Origin: Orthonyx spaldingii
Lineage: Eukaryota > Chordata > Aves > Passeriformes > Orthonychidae
Assembly: GCA_013397795.1 (NCBI GenBank)
Contig: VZTJ01000636.1
Coordinates: forward strand, 124,001-188,000
Direction: 5' to 3'
Length of the DNA stretch: 64,000 nt
Positions 31,618 to 43,378 of the stretch are shown here, one piece after another. Every line of letters begins with the position of its first letter. Positions within the stretch are counted from its first letter, which is position 1. The notes below the pieces were generated by a model. That model saw only the letters and a program-made list of their open reading frames with translations, made no database searches and was not told the origin of the DNA. The translations under genes were made by a program, and so were the position numbers.

Positions 31618-32997
31618 AGTGGGTGGTGCCGAAGGTGGCCCAGGTCAGAGGGATCCGCCCCACGCTGGCTCTGCAGAGGGAAGGGGTTCCTGGAGCTGAA
31701 GGCCCCCGCAGGTGCCAGCAGTGAATGTCTGTGCTGGGATCTCCCAGGCAGCCCCCGGAGCCGTGGATTTCGGAGCCAGGCAGGCTCCTGAGCTCCCGTG
31801 GCTGCTCCATGAGGGACCAACATTGACGGGGAAGGGCTGGGGCTCAGTGCCCTCTCTCCGAAGTTTAGGGCCATAATTCCCTTTTCAGAGGTGGTTTTGC
31901 TCCTCGTCCTTTGAGGTCTGACCTCAGTGGATGCCCAGCCCTTCCCAGGGAGCAGAGGGGACCCTCAGGAGCATGGCAGGAGCCTGCACAGACCCGGAGG
32001 TCCTGCCCAGCCGGGTCCATCCCGAGGAAGCTGCTGTCTGTCCGTGTGCCAGGCCAGGGCTCCTCCGATCTCTGCCCGTGTCAGACACCTGGAACTGAGC
32101 TCTGCCCTCCACCAAACACTGAGCAACCTCAGCCTGCAGCCTTCAGGAGGGTCTCCCATCCCCTGAACCTGCTGTTCCTGCTCAGTGCTGCTATGAGGAG
32201 GAGAGAGGGGAGTGCGGGAGAAGATAAAAGAGAAAAATTAAACTGTTTATGAAAGTTTCATCAAAGCCCTGTTTGTGATGCTGAAGGGAGTCTTGGCTTA
32301 CCTTGACACAAACTTCATTCATAAACTCAGCTTCATTATTTCCCAGCCTTATTTCTGAAAGACTTTGTCAGCAGCTTGGCAGCTCACAGAGACAAGCTGA
32401 TGATTTGCTTTTTTCTGTGACTAATCCAAACACTAAATACTGGCATTTATGTGCCTCTCATCAGCCCAGATCTCTGTGCATGTCATTTCACTTTGCCTGA
32501 GTAGGGGAAAAAGGCAATAAATAGCAGTATCAGCACTGTAATTCCTCCCCTCTTCAGGACATGAAGCTTCTCAGACATTCCAGACTCTCAAAGATAGTGC
32601 TGAGAAGTTGAACAAGAAGTCTGAGATCAAACAGCTCCAGGAGAAGCTCTTGGAATGATTTGGAAAGCTGAGCATGACTTGTAACATCATTAAACTGAGC
32701 CTGGGTTGGATTGATGTCCTGGGAACAGGGATCCACTCTCCATCCTTCCACACAATTTGAAAAGACTGGGATTATCTTTGGGTTTTTTAAGAATGAGTGA
32801 TTTTGTTTACTCACAGGGAGTGAAATTGCAGGATCTTATTCCAGGTGGGAATAATTCTGTTTGTCCCTCAGGAATGTCAGTGGCCACACGAGCCCTGCTG
32901 GGATGGGGTGCTCGGAGCTGGGACACGTGCTCCGTGCTTGGAGCACCTCCTGTTACCTTTGATGCCACAGTTCCAGGTGAAATGGGTCCATTGGATC
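31618..32997. other. Unique stretch of 1.4 kb
   Basis: GC-rich to 32210, AT-richer from 32230 to 32800 (GATAAAAGAGAAAAATTAAA). No gene or repeat family recognised. Confidence 0.45.
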
Positions 32998-33142
32998 TCA
33001 GAATCCTGGAATGGTTTGGGTTGGAAGGGACCTTAAATCCCATCCATGCCACCCCTGCCATGGCCGGGACATTTCCACTGTCCCAGGGTGCTCCAAGCCC
33101 CAGTGTCCAACCTGGCCTTGGGCACTGCCAGGGATGGGGAGC
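32998..33142 (-). mobile_element. CR1 group A 3' end
   Basis: CAGAATCCTGGAATGGTTTG, GGTTGGAAGGGACCTTAAAT, CCACTGTCCCAGGGTGCTCC, CCAACCTGGCCTTGGGCACT, ending CAGGGATGGGG. Confidence 0.88.
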
Positions 33143-33821
33143 CTCATTATCCTTCATGGAAGAACTCTGGGGGTTTGTCAGGAGCTCCTGGGATGTTCTG
33201 GTCCCCCTTTCCTGATAGGATCAGCTGGAGGGACTGCCCAGGGCTGGAACAGGTTTTGCCTGGATTTGCTGCCTGTAATTCCTGCTGGCATTCCGAGTAT
33301 CGGGTAATGATTCCCAAACTATGTGCTCTGAACATTTCTTCTTCCCCAAACTTTCTATTTTCTTGCTGGAAAAAATCCAGTTGTCAAGCCAGGCTTGTTT
33401 TGCTTTGCAAAAGTTGAAGGAAGAAGAACTCTGTCATTCTGTTTGATTAGAGTAATAAATATGTATGTGTTCTATCCTAAATATTTTATGGGAAGAAAAG
33501 CTCTGTTCCCTTAATGCTCCCATTAGTGGCACAGCAGCTCCACAGCCCACCTGCCACGTCCCTGCCAGGTGGGATTTGTACCTCTGGAATTTCTGAGAGC
33601 CTTTGCTGAACCCCTGCTCCCATGGGATCGGCGCTTCTGCAGCCAAACTGGGAAAACTGGAGAGGGATTGTGAGGGTGGATCTTTCGGAATCCAAATAGG
33701 TCCCAATTCTTCCTTCCTGTACTAACCCAGCAAAGTCTCTCCTTTTTCCCAAATAATGAGTGATTTGCAGTGTTCCTGGTGAAAAACAGGGATGGAACCT
33801 TCATTTGCTGATGGGCAGGAT
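33143..33821. other. Unique stretch
   Basis: No repeat or exon recognised before the minisatellite at 33822. Confidence 0.4.
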
Positions 33822-34019
33822 CTTGGATCACCAGAGCTTCTGTTCCAGACCTTGGATCACCGGAGTTTCTGTCCAATTCCTTGGATCACCAGAGCTTCTG
33901 TTCCAGACCTTGGATCACCAGAGTTTCTGTCCAATTCCTTGGATCACCAGAGCTTCTGTTCCAGACCTTGGATCACCAGAGTTTCTGTCCAATTCCTTGG
34001 ATCACCAGAGCTTCTGCTC
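33822..34019. repeat. 29 bp minisatellite with 58 bp higher-order unit
   Basis: Seven 29 bp units alternate between CTTGGATCACCAGAGCTTCT (then GTTCCAGAC) and CTTGGATCACCAGAGTTTCT (then GTCCAATTC). The alternation shows expansion as 58 bp dimers. Later dimers look identical; the second unit carries one variant (CCGGAG). Confidence 0.97.
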
Positions 34020-34865
34020 CCAAGGACTGGCACTGGGTGCCAGGAGAGAGCCAGCGAGGTCAGGTGTCCCAAGAGAGGTCTCTGTGTTAGCCCTGAGTGA
34101 AGAAAAAGTGAAATCCTGGATTGGGACGGGACTTTGGGAGTGGAAGATGCCCGGGGAAGCCCCCGAGAGCTGGATGGATCCCTCTGGGCCGGTGGGGAGC
34201 AGTGGGCACCTCGGAGGTGCTGTGGTGGCTGCCTGGTATCCTTGGACAGGATGGGAATTCCCAGGCCTGGAATCTTCTCTGGCAGCTTTGGGTCTGGTCT
34301 TACCCAGACCGTAGCTGTGCCCTGGTTTGTGTGCCTGGGAAGATCTTGGAAGTGGGAAGGGCTGGATCCCCTTTTTCCCCTGGAGCTTGGCCTGGTGGCC
34401 TGGCTTGTTCCTCATGGATCACTGGAGCACCGGGGCTGCCCTCAGGGGACGCCCCAGCTCGGGAAGGAGCCGTCCGTGGACTCTGGGTGCTGCTCCTGCA
34501 GGATGCACGGACTGGGATTGGCTCTTCCCACCACGAAATGGGAGCGCGGTGGATTCTGTGGGAACGTGGCCTTCTCCAGCTTCCCTTTGAGAGAGAGTTG
34601 GGTTTTACTTCCCTTGGAAGGATCTCCAGCAGCTCCACAGATGGGATTTCCAGGTGCTTCCCCTGCAGAGGCTCAGCCCTCCGCAGGGTTGGGAGGGCCG
34701 GAACGCTCTCCCAAGGTGTCATTCCAAGCCCCGTTTCCCGGGACACTGGCAATGCAGGGAGACCTGGAAGGCAGAGCCGTGGGTTCAGCGCTGTTGGGAG
34801 CCCACAGAGGTTTCTGTCAGCCAGGTGCTCTCAGCTCTGGACACTTTGATTCTTTGTGCTTGCAG
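34020..34865. other. Unique GC-rich stretch upstream of the candidate exon
   Basis: Frames of 242 and 266 codons on the plus strand (34121-34849, 34134-34934) overlap each other and a minus-strand frame. No domain is recognised, so I do not call them genes. Confidence 0.4.
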
Positions 34866-35017
34866 ATTTCTTCAGAAGGGCTCATCCCAGCACGAGGAAT
34901 AACAAGAAACTGCTCCTTAGAGAAGAAAGGATGAAACAAGATAAAGAACCTCACAGCAGCCACCATCACCGGGTATCTGGAAAGGAGCAAGAAACGACGA
35001 GGCGGAATCTGCTATGA
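34866..35017 (+). CDS. Possible 3'-terminal coding exon, unidentified
   Basis: A T-rich tract and CTTGCAG acceptor end at 34865. In the frame starting at 34868 the sequence stays open to TGA at 35015-35017, about 49 codons. The translation is strongly basic and polar, with LLLREERMKQDKEPHSSHHH followed by RVSGKEQETTRRNLL, unlike the proline- and glycine-rich translations of surrounding CR1. No protein family is recognised. There is no visible upstream exon to join it to. It could also be a non-coding exon or chance. Confidence 0.22.
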
Positions 35018-35494
35018 AAATCTCCTAAGGTTTTCCAGGAGAACACCTTGATCTCACGGACAATGAGGCTCCATAATTTCCTACTTTGTGCCAGTGAAAT
35101 GTCCAACAAAAGCCCCGGGATTTAACAGCCAGATTTGTTGCTTGATAGTTTCAGATCTCGCCATGGGTTTGGCAGAAAGAGAGGGTTCATTGTAAAGTAT
35201 CTAAAACTGAAAGTTTCCCGTCACCTTAGGAAACTTTTAAAAATACTTTGCACCTTCAAAGGGAGCCTGGAAGTTCAATGGAAGGTTTGGAGATGACACA
35301 TTAGGGATTGGCCTCAAAGTCTTCACTTCGTCAGTGGTTTTGAAGATTAACACAAAACCTGTAATAAATTAATCTGCTTTCATTGGGCTTGGAGTGAATA
35401 AGGAAATCAATCTTGGAATGAATCAAAAGCCCTGTGGGTCTCTGGAAGGACACGGATACAAAGAGTTTTGTCTCTCTCTCAGCAGTCCTTGGGT
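35018..35494. other. AT-rich unique stretch after the candidate exon
   Basis: Repeat-free, moderately AT-rich (TTTTAAAAATACTTTGC near 35235, CTGTAATAAATTAATCTGC near 35359). It could be 3' UTR or conserved non-coding DNA. An AATAAA lies near 35363, about 350 bp past the candidate stop codon. Confidence 0.35.
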
Positions 35495-35668
35495 TTCCCA
35501 GAGAAGCTGTGGCTGCCCCTGGATCCCTGGCAGTGCCCAAGGCCAGGCTGGACACTGGGGCTTGGAGCAGCCTGGGACAGTGGGAGGTGTCCCTGCCATG
35601 GCAGGGGTGGCACTGGATGATCCTTAATGTCCCTTTAACCCAAACCAGCCTGGAATTCTCTGATTCTT
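35495..35668 (+). mobile_element. CR1 group A 3' end
   Basis: CAGAGAAGCTGTGGCTGCCC, GGCAGTGCCCAAGGCCAGG, the palindrome, then CCCTTTAACCCAAACCAGCC and a TGATTC end. Confidence 0.9.
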
Positions 35669-37550
35669 CCCCTGCCTGCTCGGTTTGATTCCTCTCACTG
35701 ACACCAACACAACTCATGGGAATGCCAAGCTGAGGATGCAGAGGAAAATAAGATTTCCAAAAAGTGACCTTGTTTGGATTCAATAAATTGGTGCCTCTTG
35801 TACTTATTCAGCTCCTCAGAACCAGCCTGTGCAGCCAATAGGTGCCACTGACCGGTGGCCCAGTGGCATGGAGCTGATGGAGCAGCTGGAAAAGGGGATG
35901 TTGGACAGCCCTCAGCTGGAATCATCCCTGTGGATACTCCAGGGGAAGCTGCTCTGCTTTGTTTCAGTGATGTGCAACCAATTCTCCCCCTTCTGTAACC
36001 GTGAGCCTGCTGCTGCTTCTTGCTGGCAGATTTACACTTCTCCAGAATCACCACAAAATTCACAACCTTATTATAAAACACAACATTTGTAGCACTCTGA
36101 ACAGGTGTCAGGTGCTTGCTGCAGAAATGAATTCAGCGAGCATTTAACAAACCAGCTGTATTTAGGATCTGAACTGGAGAAAAACAGCAAAACCCGAGGT
36201 TTTGATCGTGATCAGTCACACGTTTTGTGAGCAGTGAACACACAGAGGCCTCCTCCCAAAACACAATTAACCTGCAGTCTGTGCTTATATCCCCGGATTT
36301 TAATGGAATGGGGTTAGATGGGAGTTTGATCAGCGGCTCCAGGTTTCTCAGGAATGCAGCTCCTTCATTGTGCAGCGTTTCTGGAGTTTGCAGGGATAAC
36401 AGGTGGGAAATTTGCAGTTGTTCAGAGCCAGCCATGAGTGACCTCTCATTGAAACCCGAGCAGGGATTTGAAATGTCAGGAATGTTGTGCTGAAATTAAG
36501 GGAGAAAACCGTGGCATTTGGAAGGTTTGAGGCCATCACCAGATTTCTGCCTGGGGCAAGGCGGAGTGAACTTTCCAGCGGTGGAGCTCAGCCGGGCTGG
36601 GTCCTGCTGGGAGAGCCTGGGGATGTGGGAAGGGCCGGCCCGGGAAAGGTGGAGCAGATGCGCGGCAGGACAGGCTTGGAGCATCCTGCTCCAGGGGGAG
36701 CTGTCCCTGGAACCACCCAGGAACTGGGTGAGACGGACATGTGGACATCAGGGGGAAACTCAGCTGCTCCCGACTCAGCTCCCTCTGGGATTCCATGACT
36801 CCATTATGGTGTGTTCTCCTGGGAATTCAAGCTGTGTAAGACGGGATTGCAAGGGAGGAGTTTCCTGCCAGCCCAGTCTCCCCATCCCTGCTGGGGTGGG
36901 GGACAGGCCCTGGGGCTGCTGGCACCACTCCCCGCCTTTCCAGCTGCCCCTGGAGCAAGTCTGGGGCTGGAGCATCCCAAAGTCTGGGAATGTCACCCTT
37001 CCCCTGACTGCTGGAGCTGCAAGCTCACCGGGAAGTGGGAATTCTGTCTTTATAAAAGAGGCTTAATTAATCACCAATCTCCTCCCTTAATGAGAGACGC
37101 TATTTCCATGGTCTGACTGCTCCTGGCTGTGCCTGAGGAATTATCCAGGTGTCCATTCCTGCCTCCAAGGCATGTTTAATGACAGGATTTTACAGCTGTA
37201 TCGATAACCCGGCGCTTCTCAATCCTTGAGTGGACTTTGAAGCTCTGGCTCTGCTGAGCCGCCGAATAAAGGGGCACAGGGAGCTGGAAGTCACTCATTA
37301 ATAATTAGTGACGAGCTCTGCTGAGCACCTGAAGATCAAGACCTACAGGAAAGTTGGGAGAAAGAATCCAGGCTGTCCTTTGATTTTAATCAGGAGCTGA
37401 GACCCGCTCCAGGCGTGGTGTGATGAGAACAAAGCCCACACGATTCCTGTGTGAACGTTCCTCCGGAAAATCCATCCTGAAAGCCCAGTGAACTCGGGCT
37501 CACCCCGAGCATCCCCTCCTTGGGCTCCCAGTCTGGATGAGGAGCAGCCC
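35669..37550. other. Repeat-poor unique stretch of 1.9 kb
   Basis: AT-rich islands at 36020-36130, 36200-36300 (GATCGTGATCA near 36203), 37050-37080 (GGCTTAATTAATCACC) and 37290-37310 (CATTAATAATTAGTGACG) look like homeodomain-motif conserved elements. No exon recognised. Confidence 0.4.
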
Positions 37551-37655
37551 AGGGAGCTGGGAAAGGGGGAAAAGGAGGCTCAGGGGGACCTTGTGGCTCT
37601 GCACAACTCCCTGACAGGAGGGGACAGCCGGGGGAGTCGGGACAGGACCAGAGGG
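37551..37655 (+). mobile_element. CR1 group B fragment
   Basis: GGGAGCTGGGAAAGGGGG, CTTGTGGCTCTGCACAACTC and AGGGGACAGCCGGGGGAGTC. About 105 bp from the middle of the group B end, without a tail. Confidence 0.82.
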
Positions 37656-38154
37656 AACATTTGATGCTGTCAGATCGTGAACCTCGTGTGGAAGTGAGGT
37701 GTGAGGTGGTGAAGGAGGGGCAGAAGGGGTTTGGGGCGGGTGGTGTGAGCTGGGCACTGGGGGGTGCTCTGAGGGTGCTCCTGTGCAGCTCCCAGGCTGG
37801 GTTTAACTTCCAGGAGGTTGGTAAAGCCCCACAAAAACCAAACCAGAATTACACCGGTCCTCCTGTTTCTGATAAGAGGAACCCTTTGAGCAAATTCAAT
37901 TAGGGAGCTGCAAACTTTGTTAAAATTCAAATTAGCTCCTTGACAGCGAAACTAGAAATTATGAGTGAATAGATTACAGCTTGTTTTCAAGTATTAATAA
38001 TTGTTTTCCTCATCAGAAACTGGGATGGATTGCTTTGTGTAGTCTGGCTAAAAACCCCGTGCTGTGTTCCAGGGTTTGGGATCCAGTGGCACCGGGCAGG
38101 GCTACCCAGGGAGAGGGGATTGGGAAGGGATGGGGCTTCAGGGGGCTTGGGAGC
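37656..38154. other. Unique stretch, AT-rich in the middle
   Basis: 37880-38010 is AT-rich and repeat-free (CAAATTCAATTAGGGAGC, GTATTAATAATTG). Possible conserved non-coding DNA. Confidence 0.4.
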
Positions 38155-38422
38155 CCATGGATGAGGGAATGGCTTCCCACTGCCAGAGGGCAGGGATGGA
38201 TGGGAGATTGGGAATTCCTGGCTGTGAGGGTGGGGACGCCCTGGCACAGGGTGCCCAGAGCAGCTGTGGCTGCCCCTGGATCCCTGGCAGTGCCCAAGGC
38301 CAGGCTGGACACTGGGGCTGGAGCAGCCTGGGACAGTGGGAGGTGTCCCTGCCATGGCAGGGGTGGCACTGGGTGGGCTTTGAGGTCCCTCCCAACCCAA
38401 ACCATTCCTGGATTCCCTGAGT
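38155..38422 (+). mobile_element. CR1 group A 3' end, about 270 bp
   Basis: GAGGGAATGGCTTCCCACTG, GGGCAGGGATGGATGGGAGA, CAGAGCAGCTGTGGCTGCCC, the palindrome, and the tail CCCAACCCAAACCATTCCTG. Confidence 0.9.
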
Positions 38423-38992
38423 TCACCCCAGGCAAATTTCACACTCCAGGAGTAGACCATTGCAATAAAACTCGAAGGTTTCATTGTGTTAATGAAGCAT
38501 TCAGGTACTGGCACAGTGTTTAATGCTCATTCCAAAGCCCCCCAGGTCCTGGCAGGTGTTTGGTGCCAGCCTGGCCATGGTGCCCACGGGCAGCAGGGAC
38601 AGCTGTGACCCTGGGGGGGCTGTCAGGGCCTTGGCTGTTTCCCAGTAGGAAATTCTGGGAAGTGATCGTGGCCTGGAGCACCTGGAGAGGTGTCTCCATG
38701 GCTCAGCTGAGCTGCCCCGTGCCTGTGGCTCATTCCCCGACCAAAGCCAGCTCTGAGCTCTGCCCTGGGAGCTTGTGCTGCCTCTGAGCCGTCCCTGGGC
38801 TGGGGCTGTTGCCTCATTCCTGCTTTTCCCCCAGGCAGGAGCTGGGAGCTGCTGCTCAGGGGTGGCCCAGGGCTGTGTGAGCTGTGTGATGGATCCCAGT
38901 CCATCGGCACAACCCCTCAGGAATCCTCTCGGCCTGGTGTGGAGAGGCACAGAGATGGCAGCAGGGCCAAGACACGGAATTCCCTGTCTCAC
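38423..38992. other. Unique stretch
   Basis: No repeat or exon recognised. Confidence 0.4.
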
Positions 38993-39192
38993 ACTCCCAG
39001 ACTGCTTTGGGTTAGAAGGGACCTCAAAGCCCACCCAGTGCCACCCCTGCCATGGCAGGGACACCTCCCACTGTCCCAGGCTGCTCCCAGCCCCAGTGTC
39101 CAACCTGGCCTTGGACACTGCCAGGGATCCAGGGGCAGCCACAGCTGCTCTGGGCACCCTGTGCCCATTCTTCCCCACCCTCCCAGGACAAA
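38993..39192 (-). mobile_element. CR1 group A 3' end
   Basis: ACTCCCAGACTGCTTTGGGT, GGACCTCAAAGCCCACCCAG, the palindrome, CCAACCTGGCCTTGGACACT and GGGCACCCTGTGCCCATTC. Confidence 0.9.
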
Positions 39193-40156
39193 TGTGTTTT
39201 CTTGTGTTCGCAGTGGATTTTGTATCACTGAATTTGTGCCTCTGTCCTGTCAGAGGGCAGCACTGGGAGCAGCCTGGCCCTGTCACCTCCATTCCCTCCC
39301 AGCAGGAATTTGCCCACACGGATAAGACCCCCCTGCATTCAGACAGAACCGAGGCTTGCCAAGTCCAGCACCCCTGGGGCGGGGAGATCCATAATGAACT
39401 CCAGAGCCACGAGGCACAGAACGGGCCCTCGAGTCCAAAAACCTCCCACAGACAACATTTTGGGGGGATTTTCTCTTTCTGCCAGAAATGTCTTTGGTGC
39501 TGAGACGCAGTGAGGAGAGGTTTGTGTGCTGGGGCAGCAGGGTGAGGGAGGAGTGGGTGACTGGTGACTGAATCATGAGCAAATCTGAAAAATCACTTCT
39601 TCATTGCCAAACTCCAGGCAAATCCTTTTTCTTGGATGTGGTAAAGGGAAGATGAGCATTTAAATTCTGCACTATTGTGCTTTGGGCACACCAGGGGAAA
39701 TTTTTCTGGTCCCTGAAGGTCATCAGTACAATTCCATGTTTGATCCTCCTGCTGCTGGAGAGGCCAGGGAGGTGTCCAAGCTGGGGTAAACTCCTGAGGT
39801 TACAGCAACCTCCAGCACAAGGAAGGAAAAATTCAGTTATCCAAGGGTAAGAATTGGTGGATAACTGGGGAGAGCTGAACTTTAACTGGCGTCTGAGGAA
39901 AACCAGGAATTTTGCCTTGTGGAAAGGACTCATTTGTTGAGATGTGTCGGGGGAAGAGATGCCAGGTCACCTGCAGGTGACAAAACGAATGGAACACAAA
40001 TCCCATGAGGCTGAGATGTGGCTCTGCCACTCTCTGGGACTATCAGGGAAGTTTGAGAGGTAAAACGTGGATATTGTCCCACCTGGGCACAGAAGGAAGG
40101 GTGGAAAGGTGACGTGATTGAACAGAGCAGAGGGACTGCAGATCCCTGGGTGTGTC
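39193..40156. other. Unique stretch
   Basis: No repeat or exon recognised. A 110-codon minus-strand frame (39601-39933) has no domain. Confidence 0.4.
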
Positions 40157-40375
40157 AGGGCTCATTCCCTGTGTCCTGTCCCTCCAGCCCTTGGCCCCAG
40201 TCCCTCTCCAGAACTCCTCAAGCCCCTTCAGGCCCTGCAAGGGGCTCTGAGCTCTCCCTGTGTCCTTCTCCTCTCCAGGTGAACATTCCCAGCTCTCCCA
40301 GCCTGGCTCCAGAGCAGCTCCAGCCCTCGGAGCATCCATGGCCTGCTCTGGATTCGCTCCAGCAGCTGCAGTTTT
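40157..40375 (-). mobile_element. CR1 group A, upstream part only
   Basis: CATTCCCTGTGTCCTGTCCC, CAAGGGGCTCTGAGCTCTCC, CATTCCCAGCTCTCCCAGCC, then further 5' CR1 sequence (GGCCTGCTCTGGATTCGCTC) that few copies here reach. The 3' half of the CR1 end is absent. Confidence 0.85.
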
Positions 40376-41357
40376 CCACCCTGCTGGGTTTAAAGCACCA
40401 ACCGAGCTGATGAGGGGAGTGAGTGAAGTGGAGAAGTGAACAAATGCTGTGGTTAATCCGTTTGGGGATTGCTGGCCCCGTGTCCGTGGATTTGTTTGCA
40501 GGATGTCAGAGCAGGGTTTGGTGCTGGGGAAGGACTGCAGCGTTCCTGGGCCTGCGGGAGGTGGCCGCGGGGATTTGCCCGTGACCTCGGGGAGCAGCGA
40601 GGCGTTGGCTCTGTCACTCGTGAGGGAAGGACAGGGACGGGCCCTGCTGGGGCTCGGAGCTCTGGGAGCGCCTCTGGAGCACGGCTCCAGGCTGGGGTGG
40701 TGCTGAGGGGCCTCTCTGCCCTCCCGAGCTGCTCCTCTCAGGCCCCGCCGGGCTGGAGGAAGCCGAGCTCAGGCTCTCCTCTGCCCGCAGCCGAGAGGGT
40801 TTGGGGTTAAACCCCTGCCTCCCCTCCCAGTTCAGCCCCGGTCCCCTCCTGACCCCGGCGTTCAGGGAGCCCTTTGGATGCTGCTCCCCATCAGCCCCAC
40901 TCCCTCCTCTGCTTGGCCACAAAGGAAAACAATTCTTTATTCAGGAATGGGGTTTTTTTGCCTCACAGAACTTGGAAAGAGCTGACCCAGAGGTGCTCTC
41001 ACAGTTTGTCGGCTCATGCTCTGCACTGGTTGACGCCCGTGCTTTGCAGGCAGCTTTTGATGGATCATCCCACCGGTGTCTCCAGGTTTTTCATGACTTT
41101 TCGTCACCCAGGCAGCAAACAGATGTGCTGGGCTGGGACTGCAGCTGCTGTGGGTGAAGGGCAGCATTGCTTGAAGTAATAAATCTCTGTGAGACAGAGG
41201 AGGGGAACAGAAGCTGTCTGTGTGCTCTGGGCTGAGTTTGGTGACCAGAGGAGTTTGGGTTCCTTTGCCACCTCTCTCAGGTCAGAAGAGTTTCTCCAGC
41301 TCTCCTCCCAGACAGACAGAAGGTGCTGTCTGCTGCCAACCACCAGTGGCTTGGAGC
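40376..41357. other. Unique stretch with CpG-rich part
   Basis: 40545-40680 is CpG-rich (GGTGGCCGCGGGGATTTGCC). No first exon or repeat recognised. Confidence 0.4.
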
Positions 41358-41607
41358 TGGAGGAGGGCAGGGATGGATGGGAGATTGGCAATTGGGAATT
41401 CCTGGCTGGGAGGGAGGGGAGGGGCTGGGCTGGAATTCCCAGAGCAGCTGTGGCTGCCCCTGGATCCCTGGCAGTGCCCAAGGCCAGGTTGGACATTGGG
41501 GCTTGGAGCAGCCTGGGACAGTGGGAGGTGTCCCTGCCATGGCAGGGGTGGCACTGGGTGGGATTTAAGGTCCTGTCCATCCCAAACCATTCCAGGATTC
41601 TGTGCTT
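41358..41607 (+). mobile_element. CR1 group A 3' end, 250 bp
   Basis: GGGCAGGGATGGATGGGAGA, CAGAGCAGCTGTGGCTGCCC, GGCAGTGCCCAAGGCCAGG, the palindrome, and the tail CCCAAACCATTCCAGGATTC. Confidence 0.91.
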
Positions 41608-41967
41608 CCAGGAAAGAAGAGGCTTATGGGTTCCTTGAAGAGATCTGTGCTGGATCTGACAAACAGCAGAGCTGCTGCTGTCAGCGGCTGCCCTGACAGT
41701 GCAGATAAGGAGCTGAAGCCCAGGGCTGAGGTTCATGTCTGGAGTTGTTTTATCCCAAGTTCCTGGGGCTGTTTTGCCCCGGGAGGGCCCTGGATTGGCT
41801 GTAATTTGCACACAGATCAGCAGATCTGCGGTACCTGAAGCACCCCAGACCGGAGATAAAGAAATACCTTTGATTAATGGGCATGGCTGAGGCTGAGCAG
41901 CTCGGGGCTCTGGGAGATGGGCTCGTAAGTTATAAAATAAGATCCTTTTAGGACTCTGAATTGATTT
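41608..41967. other. Unique stretch
   Basis: No repeat or exon recognised. Confidence 0.4.
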
Positions 41968-42082
41968 AGGTTTGGGTTGTGGTAGAAGGGACCTAAAATC
42001 CCATCCAGTCCCACCCCTGCCATGGGCAGGGACACCTTCCGCTGTCCCAGGCTGCTCCAGCCCTGTCCAACCCGGCCTTGAA
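41968..42082 (-). mobile_element. Older CR1 3' end
   Basis: GGTTTGGGTTGTGGTAGAAG, CCATGGGCAGGGACACCTTC, CTGTCCAACCCGGCCTTGAA. The CCATGGGCAGGG and CCTTGAA forms are close to older avian CR1 types. Confidence 0.85.
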
Positions 42083-42984
42083 AAGTTTTTGGAAGTTTTT
42101 AGTGAGTCCTGGACATTACCAGCAGCATCCCTCAGTCAGTGCAGGGTTGCAAAGGAACCTAAAAATGATCTGTGCCAATCCCTCGACACTGGAAAAAGCA
42201 GGGGATAGTTCCCTGTCCTCCTGGAACAGCCCCAGCCTCACCAAATTCCTGTTGGGACTCACCACAGCCTTCCCTGAGTTTGCTTTCAGTCCCTTTATAC
42301 CTTTAAGAAAAGCTGTGTAAATGAATTGTAAATAAATACCTGGAGTTCCTTTGGTCAGGAGGAACCAAACCCACGGATCCCCCGACTCCCAGTGAATCGA
42401 TTTGCTACTGTAACTCTTAGGGACTAAGAGACATGGCTTGGAAAATTTAAAATTCATTGCAATCCCTGCAGTCCTGGCAAATCATTTATTCTCTGATTGA
42501 TGAGCATTGTTTACGCTGTTGGAATCTGAGCTCCAAGTGAACAAAACCCTTCCAAGGAGCAGCGTGAAATGCTGGATTTAAATCCTGGTGTTTCTGAGGT
42601 CGTGGAAACCTTGTCCAAACCCAGAAAACGAAAGGATCCTGTCCCCTGGTCCCTGCAAGCTCGGGATCAGGCCCCAGGCGTGTGCATTGTGCCATGGGGG
42701 GTTTTAATTCCCAATTAACAGGTGTTCATTTATGGCTCCTGCTGTTCTGTGGGATAAATTGTGGCATTGCATGGAAGCTGCAATCAATTCTATTGTAATC
42801 AGCAGATCAATCAGGCAATTCTTGGTTCTACGGCTCCAGAACGAATTCTCTGTCTCGTGGCATCCTTATCAAAGTGTGGCCCCACTGCTCACTTGTCACT
42901 CCCACACTTGGTTGCAATTGAGCTTCATTTTCCTCCTCATCAAAACCCGGAGTGTAGAGGGAGCAGGGCAGGGGCCGAGGGATC
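42083..42984. other. Unique stretch
   Basis: AT-rich at 42300-42530 and 42740-42850 (CATTTATTCTCTGATTGATG, GCAATCAATTCTATTGTAAT). Possible conserved non-coding DNA; no gene seen. Confidence 0.4.
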
Positions 42985-43378
42985 CCAGGATGGTTTGGGT
43001 TAAAGGGACCTTAAATCCCACCCAGTGCCACCCCTGCCATGGCAGGGACACCTCCCACTGTCCCAGGCTGCTCCAGCCCCAATGTGCAGCCTGGCCTTGG
43101 GCACTGCCAGGGATCCAGGGGCAGCCACAGCTGCTCTGGGAATTCCAGCCCAGCCCCTCCCCACCCTCCCAGCCAGCAATTCCCAATTCCCAATCTCCCA
43201 TCCATCCCTGCCCTCTGGCAGTGGGAAGCCATTCCCTGTGTCCTGTCCCTCCAGCCCTTGTCCCCAGTCCCTCTCCAGCTCTCCTGGAGCCCCTTTAGGC
43301 CCTGCAAGGGGCTCTGAGCTCTCCCTGGATCCTTCCCTTCTCCAGGTGAACATTCCCAGCTCCCCCAGCCCCTCAGGC
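42985..43378 (-). mobile_element. CR1 group A 3' end, about 390 bp
   Basis: GGATGGTTTGGGTTAAAGGG through the palindrome, CAGCCTGGCCTTGGGCACTG, CCATTCCCTGTGTCCTGTCC and CCTGCAAGGGGCTCTGAGCT to GAACATTCCCAGCTCCCCCA. One of the best-preserved long group A copies. Confidence 0.92.

Noticed and set aside
33822..34019. CRISPR-like spaced direct repeats
   Set aside because: The units are contiguous 29 bp repeats with no unique spacers, in vertebrate DNA. It is a minisatellite.
34134..34934. 266-codon plus-strand frame upstream of the candidate exon
   Set aside because: It overlaps another 242-codon frame and a minus-strand frame, has no recognisable domain, and uses a different reading frame from the candidate exon.
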